Origin: Desulfovibrio porci
GTDB lineage: Bacteria; Desulfobacterota; Desulfovibrionia; Desulfovibrionales; Desulfovibrionaceae
Direction: 5' to 3'
NCBI RefSeq assembly: GCF_009696265.1
Contig: NZ_VUMH01000007.1
Location: 1-64,000, forward strand
DNA: 64,000 nucleotides
Shown one piece after another: positions 9,942 to 20,300 of the stretch (its first letter is position 1; every line of letters starts with the position of its first letter). Both the position numbers and the translations under genes were made by a program. The notes under the pieces are model-generated. The model saw nothing but the letters and a program-made list of their open reading frames with translations, ran no database searches and was not told the DNA's origin.

Positions 9942-11489
9942 ATGGGGATGGTCTGCTTTCTTGCGGCGCTGGGCCTGCTGGTGCTGGGTTACGCCGTGTA
10001 CGGCGTGTTTGTGGAAAAGGTCTTCGGCATCGACCGCGCGCGGCCGACCCCGGTGCAGAGCAGGGCCGACGGCGTGGATTGCGTGGCCTTGCCCGCCTAC
10101 AAGATATTTTTCATCCAGTTGCTGAATATCGCGGGCCTGGGACCAGTGTTCGGGCCCATCCTCGGCGCGGTCTACGGCCCGGCGGCTTTGCTCTGGGTGG
10201 TGTTCGGCAGCATTTTCGCGGGCGCGGTGCATGACTTTCTCACCGGGGCCATGAGCCTGCGCTACGGCGCGGCCTCCTACCCGGAGGTCATCGGGCGCAA
10301 TCTGGGCAAGTACGCGCGCTGGTTCATGCTGGTCTTCACCATCTGGTTCATGATTCTGGTGGGCGCGGTTTTCGTCAACGGCCCGGCCGGGCTGCTGGCT
10401 TTCAAGACCGGCGAACTGCTGCATTCCTGGGAGGGCGGCGCGGCCCTGCTGGACTGGCTCAAAACCTGTCCGCTGGCAGCTGTCTGCGCGGGACCGGACG
10501 GCACGGCGTCCGCGGGCAAGGTGCTGGCCCTGTTCTTTTCCATCCTGATTTTCATCTACTATTTCATCGCCACCATCCTGCCCATCGACAAGATCATCGG
10601 CAGGGTTTATCCCTTTTTCGCCATCCTGCTGCTGTTCATGGCCTTCAGCCTGCTGGCGGCCCTGCTGGTCAACCCCGGCTACAGCATTCTGCCCCATCTG
10701 CGCCCGGCCGACTTCTTCACCAATATGCATCCCAAGGGCGCGCCCCTCTGGCCGCTGCTTTTCGTGACCATTGCCTGTGGAGCCATTTCGGGCTTCCACG
10801 CCACCCAGTCGCCCATGATGGCCCGCTGCATGCGCTCGGAAGGGCAGGCCCGGCTCATGTTTTACGGCGTGATGATCGCCGAGGGCGTGCTGGGGCTGAT
10901 CTGGGTGACCATCGGCCTTTCCTTCTACGGCGGCGACCCGGCGGCCCTGCTGGCGGCTGGAGCCCCGGCCGTGGTGGTTTCCAAGGCTTCCGAAGGCCTG
11001 CTGGGAGGGCTTGTGGGCGGCACCCTGGTGTTTCTGGGCGTGGTCATCCTGCCCATTTCCACCGGCGATACGGCCTTCCGCACCGGGCGGCTGATCCTGG
11101 CCGACGTGCTGCGTTGCGGACAGGGTTCGCTGGGACGGCGCATCCTGCTGGCCGTGCCTCTGTTTCTGCTGGGCATCTATTTCGCGGCGGGCGACTTCAC
11201 GGCCATCTGGATGGCTTTCGGCTGGACGAATCAGACGCTGGCCTGCGTGGCCCTCTGGGCCGCGGCGGTCTGGCTGCGGCGGCGCAAACGCCTGCACTGG
11301 GTGGCCACCGCGCCCGCGTTGTTCATGACCGCCGTTTGCGGCACGTATCTCTTTTATTTTGACAAATTCCCCTTCCGCTGGTCCATGACGGTTTCGCTCT
11401 GGACGGGGCTGGCCGTGTCCGGCTTCTGTTTCGCGCTCTTCTGGCTCAGGGGCGGCAAGATGCCGAAGGGCGACGAGGCGGATTTCTGA
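9942..11489 (+). CDS. cstA: Carbon starvation protein CstA family transporter
   Basis: CstA-family proteins are inner-membrane transporters for peptides or pyruvate. The 515-residue product has about 13-16 hydrophobic segments, the N-terminal family region around GYAVYGVFVEKVFGI, the conserved QLLNIAGLGPVFGPILGA stretch near residue 60 and FHATQSPMMARC near residue 280. It is shorter than the E. coli protein (about 700 residues), as is common for short CstA proteins of anaerobes. The start could be the ATG at 9942 or the one two codons later. The substrate cannot be read from the sequence. Confidence 0.92.
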   Translation: MGMVCFLAALGLLVLGYAVYGVFVEKVFGIDRARPTPVQSRADGVDCVALPAYKIFFIQLLNIAGLGPVFGPILGAVYGPAALLWVVFGSIFAGAVHDFLTGAMSLRYGAASYPEVIGRNLGKYARWFMLVFTIWFMILVGAVFVNGPAGLLAFKTGELLHSWEGGAALLDWLKTCPLAAVCAGPDGTASAGKVLALFFSILIFIYYFIATILPIDKIIGRVYPFFAILLLFMAFSLLAALLVNPGYSILPHLRPADFFTNMHPKGAPLWPLLFVTIACGAISGFHATQSPMMARCMRSEGQARLMFYGVMIAEGVLGLIWVTIGLSFYGGDPAALLAAGAPAVVVSKASEGLLGGLVGGTLVFLGVVILPISTGDTAFRTGRLILADVLRCGQGSLGRRILLAVPLFLLGIYFAAGDFTAIWMAFGWTNQTLACVALWAAAVWLRRRKRLHWVATAPALFMTAVCGTYLFYFDKFPFRWSMTVSLWTGLAVSGFCFALFWLRGGKMPKGDEADF

Positions 11490-11613
11490 GACTCCCGCGC
11501 GGGGCGGGGAATTCATGCGCGCCCTGCCGCCTCGTGGCGCTTGTCTTTACTTTTGCGCTACGCTGCAATAACATTAAAAATTATCCTTCCACCTCAAATT
11601 CCGGTGCTGTTCT

Positions 11614-13278
11614 ATGCCCCACGCGTTTGCCTCCGCGTCCGCGCAATCCGGTCCGGCGCGCCGCCGTTGGCTCTGGGATGCGTTGTGCCTGATCCTGGCG
11701 GCCTTGTATGCCTGGGCCGCCCTGCAGGGCGTGCTGACCATTTCCGCCGGAGGCGCCCATCTGGACAGCGATCTTGCCACCTATGCCCAGGGCATGGCCG
11801 GGGCGGCCCATCCGGAATTGTTCGCCGCCGATCCCGTGTTGCGTGAAGTCACGCCGGCCAACAGCATCTGGAATCTGGAACGCTTCGCAGGGCGCCTGCT
11901 GACTCCGGGCGACGATTATGTGCGGGGCCTGTTCCGGGCCGGAGCCCTGGCTATTTTTGTTTTTTACGCGGGCTGGTATCTCGTGGGCCGCCGGTTGTTC
12001 GGCAGCCCGGCCCTGTCCGCTCTGCTGACGCTGCTGATGGGCGTCACCGTCTGGGTGGGCTGGGGCACCTTCTGGGGCGTCGCGCAATCGGATCCGGTGC
12101 CGCGCGTCTTTTTCGCCGCGCTCTGGCCCTTTCTGCTGCTGGCGGCCCTGGCCGCGTGGGAGCGCCCGTCCCTGAGGCCGTTGGCCATGCTGGCCGCGGG
12201 CCTGTGCATGTGGGTGCACGGCATCAGCGCCCTGAACACAGGGGCCATGTTCTTTCTGGCTTTTGCCCTGCATCGCCCTCAAGGGCAACGCCTGTATGCG
12301 CACCTGGGCAATTGCGCCTTGTGCCTGGCAGCCTATTTCATGCCGGTGCTGGCTTTTCTCTGGCCCTCTCTGACCCAGGCCCATGCTTTCAGCGCGGCGG
12401 ATATGGCCGTTTTTCAGGAGTTGTTCAGCCTGCGCTGGCAAACGGACTACGGCCGTCTGGGTGAACGACTGCTCCAGTTGGTCAGCTATTCCAATCCGAT
12501 GCTGCCGTTGCTCTGCGGCGGCCTTGCGGGCTGGCTGATCGTGCGGCGGCGCGGCGGCGACCGGGCGCGACGTCTGGCCGCCATGTATCCCGCCTTTTTG
12601 TTGGCGCTTGCTCTGGTCGTGCTCTTTTCCTGGGCTGAATCGCGCTTTGCGCCGGAGATCGGACGCCTGCCCCTGGGGCACGAGCTTGTGCGCGGCCTGC
12701 GTTTTCTGGTGCCGCTTTCCTGGCTGATGATCGTGGCCGCGCTGGACTGTTTCTGGCCCGGCCTGCCGCGTGCCGGGCGCGTGGCGCTGATTGGCGGCGC
12801 TGTCTTGGCGGTGCTGCTGCTGAGCCATGACCGCCAGCACATGGCCGCGCAGTACGCGCTGTCGCGCCTGACCGGCCTGCCCCTGCCGCTGCGGGATGAA
12901 GCGGAGGACGCCCTGCGCGCCGCCGTGGCCCGTCGCGAGGCCCTGAACGCTCTGGCCCGGCTCGTGCCGCCCGGCGAAGCGGTGTTCAGCAGCAGCGACG
13001 CCGACGCCATGGCCGCGCGCTATCTGGCTTTGCGCCCTGTGGCGCATGCCTTCAAGGACGGCTATGTCTTTTTCTACAACAAGGATGTCCAGGGGTCCCG
13101 CGACTGGCTGCATTACAATGCTCTGATGGGTCATGGGCCCACTGGGTATATTGACGCCTGGCTGGCTTCGGGCGCGCCCTGGTTGTTGAGCTGCCGCCCG
13201 CAGGACAGACCGCTGGTGGAGCCGTACGGAGACGTGCTCTGGGAGAGCGGGAACCGGCTCATCGCGCGGCGGCGCTGA
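11614..13278 (+). CDS. Polytopic membrane protein of unknown function
   Basis: The 554-residue product has about ten membrane helices between residues 20 and 420 and a soluble C-terminal domain of about 120 residues. After the first helix is an acidic periplasmic-type loop (HLDSDLATYAQG), a layout seen in GT-C-fold glycosyltransferases and related uncharacterised families. I cannot assign a catalytic residue or a named family with confidence. It follows cstA by 124 bases and converges with the sulfotransferase gene. A cell-envelope glycan role is possible but is inference from topology only. Confidence 0.75.
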   Translation: MPHAFASASAQSGPARRRWLWDALCLILAALYAWAALQGVLTISAGGAHLDSDLATYAQGMAGAAHPELFAADPVLREVTPANSIWNLERFAGRLLTPGDDYVRGLFRAGALAIFVFYAGWYLVGRRLFGSPALSALLTLLMGVTVWVGWGTFWGVAQSDPVPRVFFAALWPFLLLAALAAWERPSLRPLAMLAAGLCMWVHGISALNTGAMFFLAFALHRPQGQRLYAHLGNCALCLAAYFMPVLAFLWPSLTQAHAFSAADMAVFQELFSLRWQTDYGRLGERLLQLVSYSNPMLPLLCGGLAGWLIVRRRGGDRARRLAAMYPAFLLALALVVLFSWAESRFAPEIGRLPLGHELVRGLRFLVPLSWLMIVAALDCFWPGLPRAGRVALIGGAVLAVLLLSHDRQHMAAQYALSRLTGLPLPLRDEAEDALRAAVARREALNALARLVPPGEAVFSSSDADAMAARYLALRPVAHAFKDGYVFFYNKDVQGSRDWLHYNALMGHGPTGYIDAWLASGAPWLLSCRPQDRPLVEPYGDVLWESGNRLIARRR

Positions 13279-13296
13279 GCCCGCCGCAGGCCCGGC

Positions 13297-14139
13297 TCAG
13301 GCTTTGGGCTTGAGAATGGGTCCCGCGGCGGCTTCGCCCGCCAGCCTGTCGTCTAGGGCGGCGCAGATTTTCTGATATTTCTCGTTCAAAAAGCGGAATT
13401 CACGCAGCCGGGCCGCGAAGGCCGGACCCGCCGCCTCCACGCGCCGCTCGAACAGGCCGCGCGCGAAAGCGTAGAGTTCCAGGTCCGCGCTGTTCAGGCT
13501 CGCGGCCAGGGCGCGGTCTTCGGCGCTGACGCCGGACGTGGCTCCCGGCCGCAGCATGTTCCGGCGTTCATAGCAGAGCTTTTGCAGGCCGATTTCTCCG
13601 GCCAGCAGCAGAAGGCTTTCGTCGAAGCGCTCCTGGATGCCCACAACGCAGAAACACTCCTCCAGATGTTTTTTGGCCAGGGCCAGGACTTCGCCCATGT
13701 CCCTGTCCTGCGCGAACACGCCCGCCAGACAGTGGCTGACGAAGTTTTTTCCCCGGAATTTCAGCAGGGGGACGTCGCTGGTAAGATACTCCCGGAAGCT
13801 GATGCCGTTTTCATTGAGATAGGCGTATAGATGGTTTTCAGGCCAGGACTTCTGAAAGACGTATTCCGAGACAAGGCGGTCCAGGGGCTCGCGCAGCAGG
13901 GTGAACATGCGCAGGGGGCGGCCGTAAAGGCTGGGCGGCTCGAAACTTTCAGGCTGCAAATGGCCTTCGATGAGCCGGATATGCTCCAGTTCCGCCGCGT
14001 CCAGCATGCGGCAGCGCTGGTAATCCTCCCTGGTGTAGACGCTCAGGACGGCTTCGGGCGGAAAGTTGTCGTGCAGAATGGCGTTCAGCGTGGTGCCGGC
14101 CGTGCGTGGCAGATGCAGAAAAAAGAGCGTTTCATCCAT
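13297..14139 (-). CDS. Sulfotransferase family protein
   Basis: The 280-residue product begins with FFLHLPRTAGTTLN at residues 6-19, a 5'-phosphosulfate-binding loop of PAPS-dependent sulfotransferases. It then has MFTLLREPLDRLVSEY (about residues 78-93), the 3'-phosphate-binding motif with conserved R-E-P-x-x-R and S. Such enzymes move sulfate from PAPS to carbohydrate or lipid acceptors. The ATG at 14139 has GGAG 9 bases upstream; a longer frame to 15120 runs through the opposite-strand coaX and is not real. The acceptor is unknown. Confidence 0.85.
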   Translation of the reverse strand: MDETLFFLHLPRTAGTTLNAILHDNFPPEAVLSVYTREDYQRCRMLDAAELEHIRLIEGHLQPESFEPPSLYGRPLRMFTLLREPLDRLVSEYVFQKSWPENHLYAYLNENGISFREYLTSDVPLLKFRGKNFVSHCLAGVFAQDRDMGEVLALAKKHLEECFCVVGIQERFDESLLLLAGEIGLQKLCYERRNMLRPGATSGVSAEDRALAASLNSADLELYAFARGLFERRVEAAGPAFAARLREFRFLNEKYQKICAALDDRLAGEAAAGPILKPKA

Positions 14140-14280
14140 GGCGTGTTCTCCGGGGCCGCTTTTTATACGCCGTTCCGGGGCCGCTCCGCAAGTGGGAGGC
14201 CCCGGACTTGCCTCCGCCGCATGAATCCGGCATACTTCCTCCTCTAAACTCCGGTTTTTCACGCCGACGCGGGGGTGCCC

Positions 14281-15072
14281 ATGCAGCCGGAACTTCTGCT
14301 CTTCGATATAGGCAATACATCCATCAAGGTAGGGCTGGCCAACGAGCGGCGCGTGCTGACCTCCTACACCCTGCCGGCCAATGTCGGACATACCCCGGAC
14401 AGTCTGGGCCTCACCCTGCTTTCCCTGTTGCGGCACGCCGGCACGGAAGCGGCGGACCTCAAGGCCTGCGTGGCATCCTCGGTGGTGCCGGGTTTTGACC
14501 CGCTGCTGCGCGAGGCTGTGGCCCGTTATCTGGACCGCCCCCTGCACTGCGCGCCCGACGATCTGCCCATCCCGCTGGAAAACCGTTATGAACGGCCATC
14601 CGAAGTGGGCGCCGACCGTCTGGTGGGGGCCTTCGCCGCCCGCCGCCTCTGTCCGGACGCGGCCTCCCTGCTGGTGGTGGATTTCGGGACCGCCGTGACT
14701 TTCGACTGTGTGAGCGGCCAGGCCTATCTGGGCGGCCTGATTTTTCCCGGACCGGCCACGGCCCTGGCCGCGCTGTCGCGCGAGGCAGCCAAACTGCCCA
14801 GAGTCAATCTGGACATCCGCGCGCAGGAGCCCGCGCCGGGGAGGGACACCACCACCAGCATCCAGCACGGTCTGGTATTCGGTTTTGTCTGTATGGTGGA
14901 AGGCCTGAGCCAGCGGCTCAAGAGGCAGATGCCCGGTCCGGCCAAGGTTTTGGCCACGGGCGGCTTCGCCGCCTCCATCGCCAGGGTGAGCCCGGTCTTT
15001 GACCAGGTTCTGCCCGCGCTGCTGCTGGAGGGCCTGCGGCGTCTGTATTATGAGGAGCGGGACAATCTCTGA
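14281..15072 (+). CDS. coaX: Type III pantothenate kinase
   Basis: CoaX phosphorylates pantothenate in the first committed step of coenzyme A synthesis. The 263-residue product has the ASKHA phosphate-1 motif DIGNTSIKVGL near residue 7, GADRLVGAFAA in the middle and the phosphate-2 type DFGTAVTFDCV near residue 130, with GGLIFPG following. Length is typical. A GTG two codons upstream (14275) is an alternative start; the ATG is favoured by the GGGGG about 5 bases before it. It is 75 bases upstream of eno and may share a transcript. Confidence 0.94.
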   Translation: MQPELLLFDIGNTSIKVGLANERRVLTSYTLPANVGHTPDSLGLTLLSLLRHAGTEAADLKACVASSVVPGFDPLLREAVARYLDRPLHCAPDDLPIPLENRYERPSEVGADRLVGAFAARRLCPDAASLLVVDFGTAVTFDCVSGQAYLGGLIFPGPATALAALSREAAKLPRVNLDIRAQEPAPGRDTTTSIQHGLVFGFVCMVEGLSQRLKRQMPGPAKVLATGGFAASIARVSPVFDQVLPALLLEGLRRLYYEERDNL

Positions 15073-15107
15073 GGCCGCCGCGCGTTTCCCGCGCGCGTCC
15101 GGTTTGA

Positions 15108-16448
<1,341 letters not shown>

Positions 16449-16458
16449 ACCGCCATAA

Positions 16459-16497
16459 ACGGCCCGCGCTTTTGATCGGCGCGGGCCGTTTTACTTT
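16459..16497 (+). terminator. Rho-independent terminator after eno
   Basis: ACGGCCCGCGC (16459-16469) pairs with GCGCGGGCCGT (16479-16489) as an 11-bp perfect stem with a 9-base loop, followed by TTTACTTTT. It lies 11 bases after the eno stop. Confidence 0.9.
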
Positions 16498-16512
16498 TCG
16501 GGGAAGGGGAAG

Positions 16513-17073
16513 ATGCGCCTCCGCACTGCCGTTAACACCTGCCTGCACAATATTTGGAAGTACAGAGGACGGGCCTCGCGCGCGGAATACTGGTGCTGCG
16601 TGTTTTGTTATTTACTGGTTGCCTGCGTCGCCTTTGGCGTCATCCTTCCGCTGGGGGCGCTGGTTCCCGCATTGATCTGGCTGGGGATCGGCCTTGGGGG
16701 ACTGGCGGTTCTGGCCTTTGTGCCGTCCTTGCTCGCCGTTTCCGTACGCCGTCTGCATGACTGCAATCTGCGCGGCTGGTGGCTGCTGGCCGCCTGTGCG
16801 CTGCCGTATCCGCTGGCCATCGCGCTGGGCCTGCTCATGGATTTGCCCGTCGACCTCATCCGCGCCGTACTGGGAGGCGAGGACTTGCCCCAGGTCATGG
16901 TGCTGGCGATGTATAGGCCGTTGCAATTCTGCACGCTGTATCTGCCGGAAGTTCTGGCCAGTCTGCTAATGCTCTATGTGACGCTCCGCAAAGGGACGCC
17001 CGGCCCCAACCGCTATGGGCCTGACCCTCTGGCAACGCCAGGAGAGGAAGCGGCATACATGCCGCAGCCATAG
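16513..17073 (+). CDS. DUF805 family membrane protein (paralogue 1)
   Basis: The 186-residue product shows the DUF805 layout: a KYRGRASRAEYW motif after a short amphipathic N-terminus, four hydrophobic segments, the RRLHDCNLRGWW motif near residue 82, and the C-terminal G-T-P-G-P-N-R-Y-G-P-D-P signature. DUF805 proteins are small inner-membrane proteins of unknown function. It is the most divergent of three copies around folD, and it starts 64 bases after eno, beyond that gene's terminator. Confidence 0.88.
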   Translation: MRLRTAVNTCLHNIWKYRGRASRAEYWCCVFCYLLVACVAFGVILPLGALVPALIWLGIGLGGLAVLAFVPSLLAVSVRRLHDCNLRGWWLLAACALPYPLAIALGLLMDLPVDLIRAVLGGEDLPQVMVLAMYRPLQFCTLYLPEVLASLLMLYVTLRKGTPGPNRYGPDPLATPGEEAAYMPQP

Positions 17074-17207
17074 CCGGAGGCAGCCTGCGTGGATTCGCTG
17101 ATTTTCCGGGGCAGCCCGCTCCCGCGCGACGGCGCTTGAGCGCAACGCGCGGATGACGTATAATGAATTTTTCTGATCAGTTTTGAACCCCAAGGCCGGA
17201 GAAAAGC

Positions 17208-18065
17208 ATGATTTTGATTGACGGCAAGGAAACCGCTCGCGCCATCCGCGAGGAACTCAGGGAAGAAATCAGCGCCGCCTGCGGCAAGGGCCGCCGCGCG
17301 CCCGGTCTGGCGGTGATTCTGGTGGGCGCGGACCCGGCGTCGGAAGTTTACGTGCGCAACAAGGAACGGGCCTGCGCCGAGGCGGGCATCATTTCCTTTC
17401 CCTACCACCTGCCCGCAACCACCGGCCAGCGCGAGTTGCTGGCCCTGATCCATGAATGCAACGTCCGGCCGGACGTGGACGGCATTCTGCTGCAACTGCC
17501 CCTGCCGGACGGTCTGGACGCCCAGGCCTGCCTGCTGGCCATTGATCCGGCCAAGGATGTGGACGGCTTCCACCCCGAAAACGTAGGGCGGCTGTCCCTG
17601 GGCCTGCCGGGTTTCGTTTCCTGCACCCCCGCCGGGGTCATGGAGCTTCTGCGGCGCTATGACCTCTCGCCCGCGGGCAAAAAGGCCGTGGTGGTGGGCC
17701 GCTCCGACATCGTGGGCAAGCCCTTGGCCATGCTGCTGGCCCGGCCCGGCGACTACGCCAACGCCACAGTGACGGTCTGCCATTCGCGCACCCCCGATCT
17801 GGCGGCGGAATGCCGCAACGCGGATTTCCTTTTTCTGGCCATGGGCCGTCCCCGCTTCGTCACCGCCGACATGGTGCGCGAGGACGCGGTGGTCATTGAT
17901 GTGGGCATCAACCGCACGCCCGAAGGCCTTTGCGGCGACGCGGACTTCGCGGGCGTGAGCGCCAAAGCCCGCGCCATTACGCCGGTGCCCGGCGGGGTGG
18001 GGCCCATGACCATCGCCATGCTGCTCAAAAACACCGTGCAATCCTGGCGCGGCCGCACGGCCTGA
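17208..18065 (+). CDS. folD: Bifunctional methylenetetrahydrofolate dehydrogenase/cyclohydrolase
   Basis: FolD interconverts 5,10-methylene-THF, methenyl-THF and 10-formyl-THF. The 285-residue product has the normal length, EVYVRNKERACAEAGI with the catalytic Lys (about residue 54), KDVDGFHPENVG, the NADP-binding GRSDIVGKPLAMLL and the C-terminal PVPGGVGPMTIAMLLKNT. C1 metabolism would also connect with the glycine/betaine reductase genes further right, but that is only context. Two DUF805 genes follow. Confidence 0.97.
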   Translation: MILIDGKETARAIREELREEISAACGKGRRAPGLAVILVGADPASEVYVRNKERACAEAGIISFPYHLPATTGQRELLALIHECNVRPDVDGILLQLPLPDGLDAQACLLAIDPAKDVDGFHPENVGRLSLGLPGFVSCTPAGVMELLRRYDLSPAGKKAVVVGRSDIVGKPLAMLLARPGDYANATVTVCHSRTPDLAAECRNADFLFLAMGRPRFVTADMVREDAVVIDVGINRTPEGLCGDADFAGVSAKARAITPVPGGVGPMTIAMLLKNTVQSWRGRTA

Positions 18066-18108
18066 GGCTTCGCGGCCTGCCGCCCAAAAAGCGGGAAAAG
18101 GGGGAAGC

Positions 18109-18633
18109 ATGACCTTTGTGGAGGCCGTCTGCGTCTGTCTGAAGGATAAATACTGCTGTTTCCGGGGCCGCGCTCCGCGCTCGGAATTCTGGTGGTTCGC
18201 GCTGTTCATGCTTCTGGTCAACGTCGCTGTAAACGTTGTGGCCACGTTTCTTTCTCCAGGCGCGGCCGACGGCGTCAGCGCCCTGATCTCACTGGCCTTT
18301 CTTTTGCCCAATATCGGGCTTGCCGCGCGCCGCCTGCATGACCGCAACCTGTCGGGCTGGTGGCAATTGGCGCCCGTGGCGGCGTCGCTCCCCCCGGCGG
18401 TTCTGGGTCTGTACGCCGCGCTGGGGGGCGATCTGCCCGGAGGCGAGGGCACGCTCATTGCCTTGGCTGTTCTGGCGACGGCCGTGGGCATCTGGTTTCT
18501 CGCGATGCTGATTCTGCGCGGCACGCCCGGTCCCAACCGCTTCGGCCCTGATCCCCTGGCGGCGCGGGCGGGACATCCCCAGGCCGCACCCGGCGCAGGC
18601 CTGCCCAACGTGGAACACAAGGAGAACGTATGA
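18109..18633 (+). CDS. DUF805 family membrane protein (paralogue 2)
   Basis: The 174-residue protein has the DUF805 pattern (FRGRAPRSEFWWF near residue 18, RRLHDRNLSGWW near 68, GTPGPNRFGPDPLA near the end) and four predicted helices. Its first about 90 bases are nearly identical to those of the next gene, which shows a tandem duplication. Its stop overlaps the next start (ATGA at 18630-18633), so the two are translationally coupled. Function unknown. Confidence 0.88.
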   Translation: MTFVEAVCVCLKDKYCCFRGRAPRSEFWWFALFMLLVNVAVNVVATFLSPGAADGVSALISLAFLLPNIGLAARRLHDRNLSGWWQLAPVAASLPPAVLGLYAALGGDLPGGEGTLIALAVLATAVGIWFLAMLILRGTPGPNRFGPDPLAARAGHPQAAPGAGLPNVEHKENV

Positions 18634-19079
18634 CCTTTGTGGAGGCCGTCCGCGTCTGTCTGAAGGATAAATACTGTTGTTTCCGGGGCCGGGCCTCGCG
18701 TTCGGAATTCTGGTGGTTCTCGCTCTGCATCGGCCTGATCAATCTCGGGGCCAATCTTCTGCTCTCGCCGTTGCCGCGCGGAACCGCCATGGGCCTGAAT
18801 TTTGTGATTTCCCTGGCCCTGCTGTTGCCCAATCTCGGGGTTACGGTGCGCCGCCTGCACGACCGCAACCTGGCGGGCTGGTGGCTGCTGATCCCCATCG
18901 TCAGCCTGCTGCTCTGGCTGTTGGGGCGGGGCGCGCCCGGCGGCGAGGCCGGTCCGGCGTCGGCTCTGCTTTCCCTGTCCATGTGCATCTGCTATCTGGC
19001 CATTCTGTCCATGCCGGGCACGGCGGGCCCCAACCGTTTCGGCCCTGATCCCCTGGCGGCGGAACAAGCGCGGGACTGA
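18630..19079 (+). CDS. DUF805 family membrane protein (paralogue 3)
   Basis: The 149-residue protein begins MTFVEAVRVCLKDKYCCFRG, almost identical to the preceding paralogue, followed by RASRSEFWWF, the RRLHDRNLAGWW motif and a C-terminal GPNRFGPDPLAAE. The middle membrane segments have diverged and are shorter. The ATG overlaps the upstream stop. Function unknown. Confidence 0.88.
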   Translation: MTFVEAVRVCLKDKYCCFRGRASRSEFWWFSLCIGLINLGANLLLSPLPRGTAMGLNFVISLALLLPNLGVTVRRLHDRNLAGWWLLIPIVSLLLWLLGRGAPGGEAGPASALLSLSMCICYLAILSMPGTAGPNRFGPDPLAAEQARD

Positions 19080-19172
19080 ATCGCCCGCGCGGCCCTGCTT
19101 TCCGACCCCTCTTGCCAGAACGGGCGGCTTGGCGTATGGCCCCGGAATCATCTCCATACTGTGAGGATATCC

Positions 19173-20252
19173 ATGTATCGCAACGCGAAAAATGTCGGTT
19201 ATTATATGATAGGCAAGGGCGCGCTGTCCCAGTTGGGCGATCTGCTGACCACCCGCCGCGAGGCGCAGGACGGACCGGCGGTGTTCTTTTTGGATCATTA
19301 CTTTGAAGGCAAAAATCTGGCGGAGCGCCTGCCCGTGGAGCACTGGGACATGGTGGTTTACGTGGACACCACGGAAGAACCCACCACGGACAGCGTGGAC
19401 GGCTACACCGCCCGGGTCAGGGAATTTCTGGACGGCAAGACGCCCTGCGCCCTGCTGGCCTTTGGCGGCGGTTCCACGCTGGACACCTGCAAATGCGTGG
19501 GCAATCTGCTGACCAATCCCGGCAAGGCCGAGGATTATCAGGGCTGGGAGCTGGTCAGGCATCCCGCGCCCTACAAAATCGCCGTGCCCACCCTGTCCGG
19601 CACGGGCTCGGAAACCTCGCGCACCGGCATCATCTGCAATGAGGCCAAGAACCTCAAACTGGGCATGAACAGCGACTACACCATGTTCGATCAGGTGCTT
19701 CTGGACCCGGACCTGACCGCCGGCGTGCCGCGCAACCAGTATTTTTATACGGGCATCGACACCTACATGCACTGTTTTGAAAGCCTTTCCGGTTCCTACC
19801 GCAACGTGGTGGTGGATTCCCTGGCGGAAAAGGCCATCGACATCTGCAAGCGGGTCTTTCTTTCCGACGACATGATGAGCGACGAAAACCGCGAACTGCT
19901 GATGATCGCCTCCTTCCTGGGCGGCATGGCCGCCGGTTTCGTGGGCGTGGTGCATCCCATTTCGGCGGGCCTGAGCATGGTGCTGCACATGCACCACGGC
20001 CTGGCCAACTGCTACGCCCTGTCCGTGCAGGAAGACATCTACCCCACGGAATACCGGGATTTTATGACCATGATCGAACGTCAGGGCATCGACCTGCCCA
20101 AGGGCATCTGTCGGGGCCTGACCGACGCGCAGTACACGGCCCTGTACGAAGCCAGCATCGTGCATGAAAAACCCCTGACCAACCGTCTGGGCCCGGACTT
20201 CAAGAAAATTCTCACCAAAGAAAACGTGATTGAGCGTTTCAAGCGGATGTAG
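19173..20252 (+). CDS. kdnB: KdnB-like iron-containing alcohol dehydrogenase (Kdo 8-oxidase type)
   Basis: The 359-residue product is an iron-dependent alcohol dehydrogenase: AFGGGSTLDTCK binds the nucleotide near residue 94, and DTYMH (about residue 196) plus two His residues in the VVHPISAGLSMVLHMHHG region supply the metal ligands. KdnB oxidises C8 of Kdo, after which the KdnA transaminase installs an amino group to give 8-amino-Kdo in lipopolysaccharide. A KdnA-like gene lies at 21256, and that pairing is the main support for the name. GAGG 8 bases before the ATG at 19173 sets the start; an upstream in-frame GTG at 19161 is less likely. Confidence 0.78.
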   Translation: MYRNAKNVGYYMIGKGALSQLGDLLTTRREAQDGPAVFFLDHYFEGKNLAERLPVEHWDMVVYVDTTEEPTTDSVDGYTARVREFLDGKTPCALLAFGGGSTLDTCKCVGNLLTNPGKAEDYQGWELVRHPAPYKIAVPTLSGTGSETSRTGIICNEAKNLKLGMNSDYTMFDQVLLDPDLTAGVPRNQYFYTGIDTYMHCFESLSGSYRNVVVDSLAEKAIDICKRVFLSDDMMSDENRELLMIASFLGGMAAGFVGVVHPISAGLSMVLHMHHGLANCYALSVQEDIYPTEYRDFMTMIERQGIDLPKGICRGLTDAQYTALYEASIVHEKPLTNRLGPDFKKILTKENVIERFKRM

Positions 20253-20300
20253 GTATTTGGCTCCGGCGGGCACGCCCGGCCATGGCGCGGGAGTGACGGC

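Noticed and set aside
9903..11516. 537-codon minus-strand frame
   Set aside because: Antisense to cstA, with no domain features and a composition of an antisense shadow.
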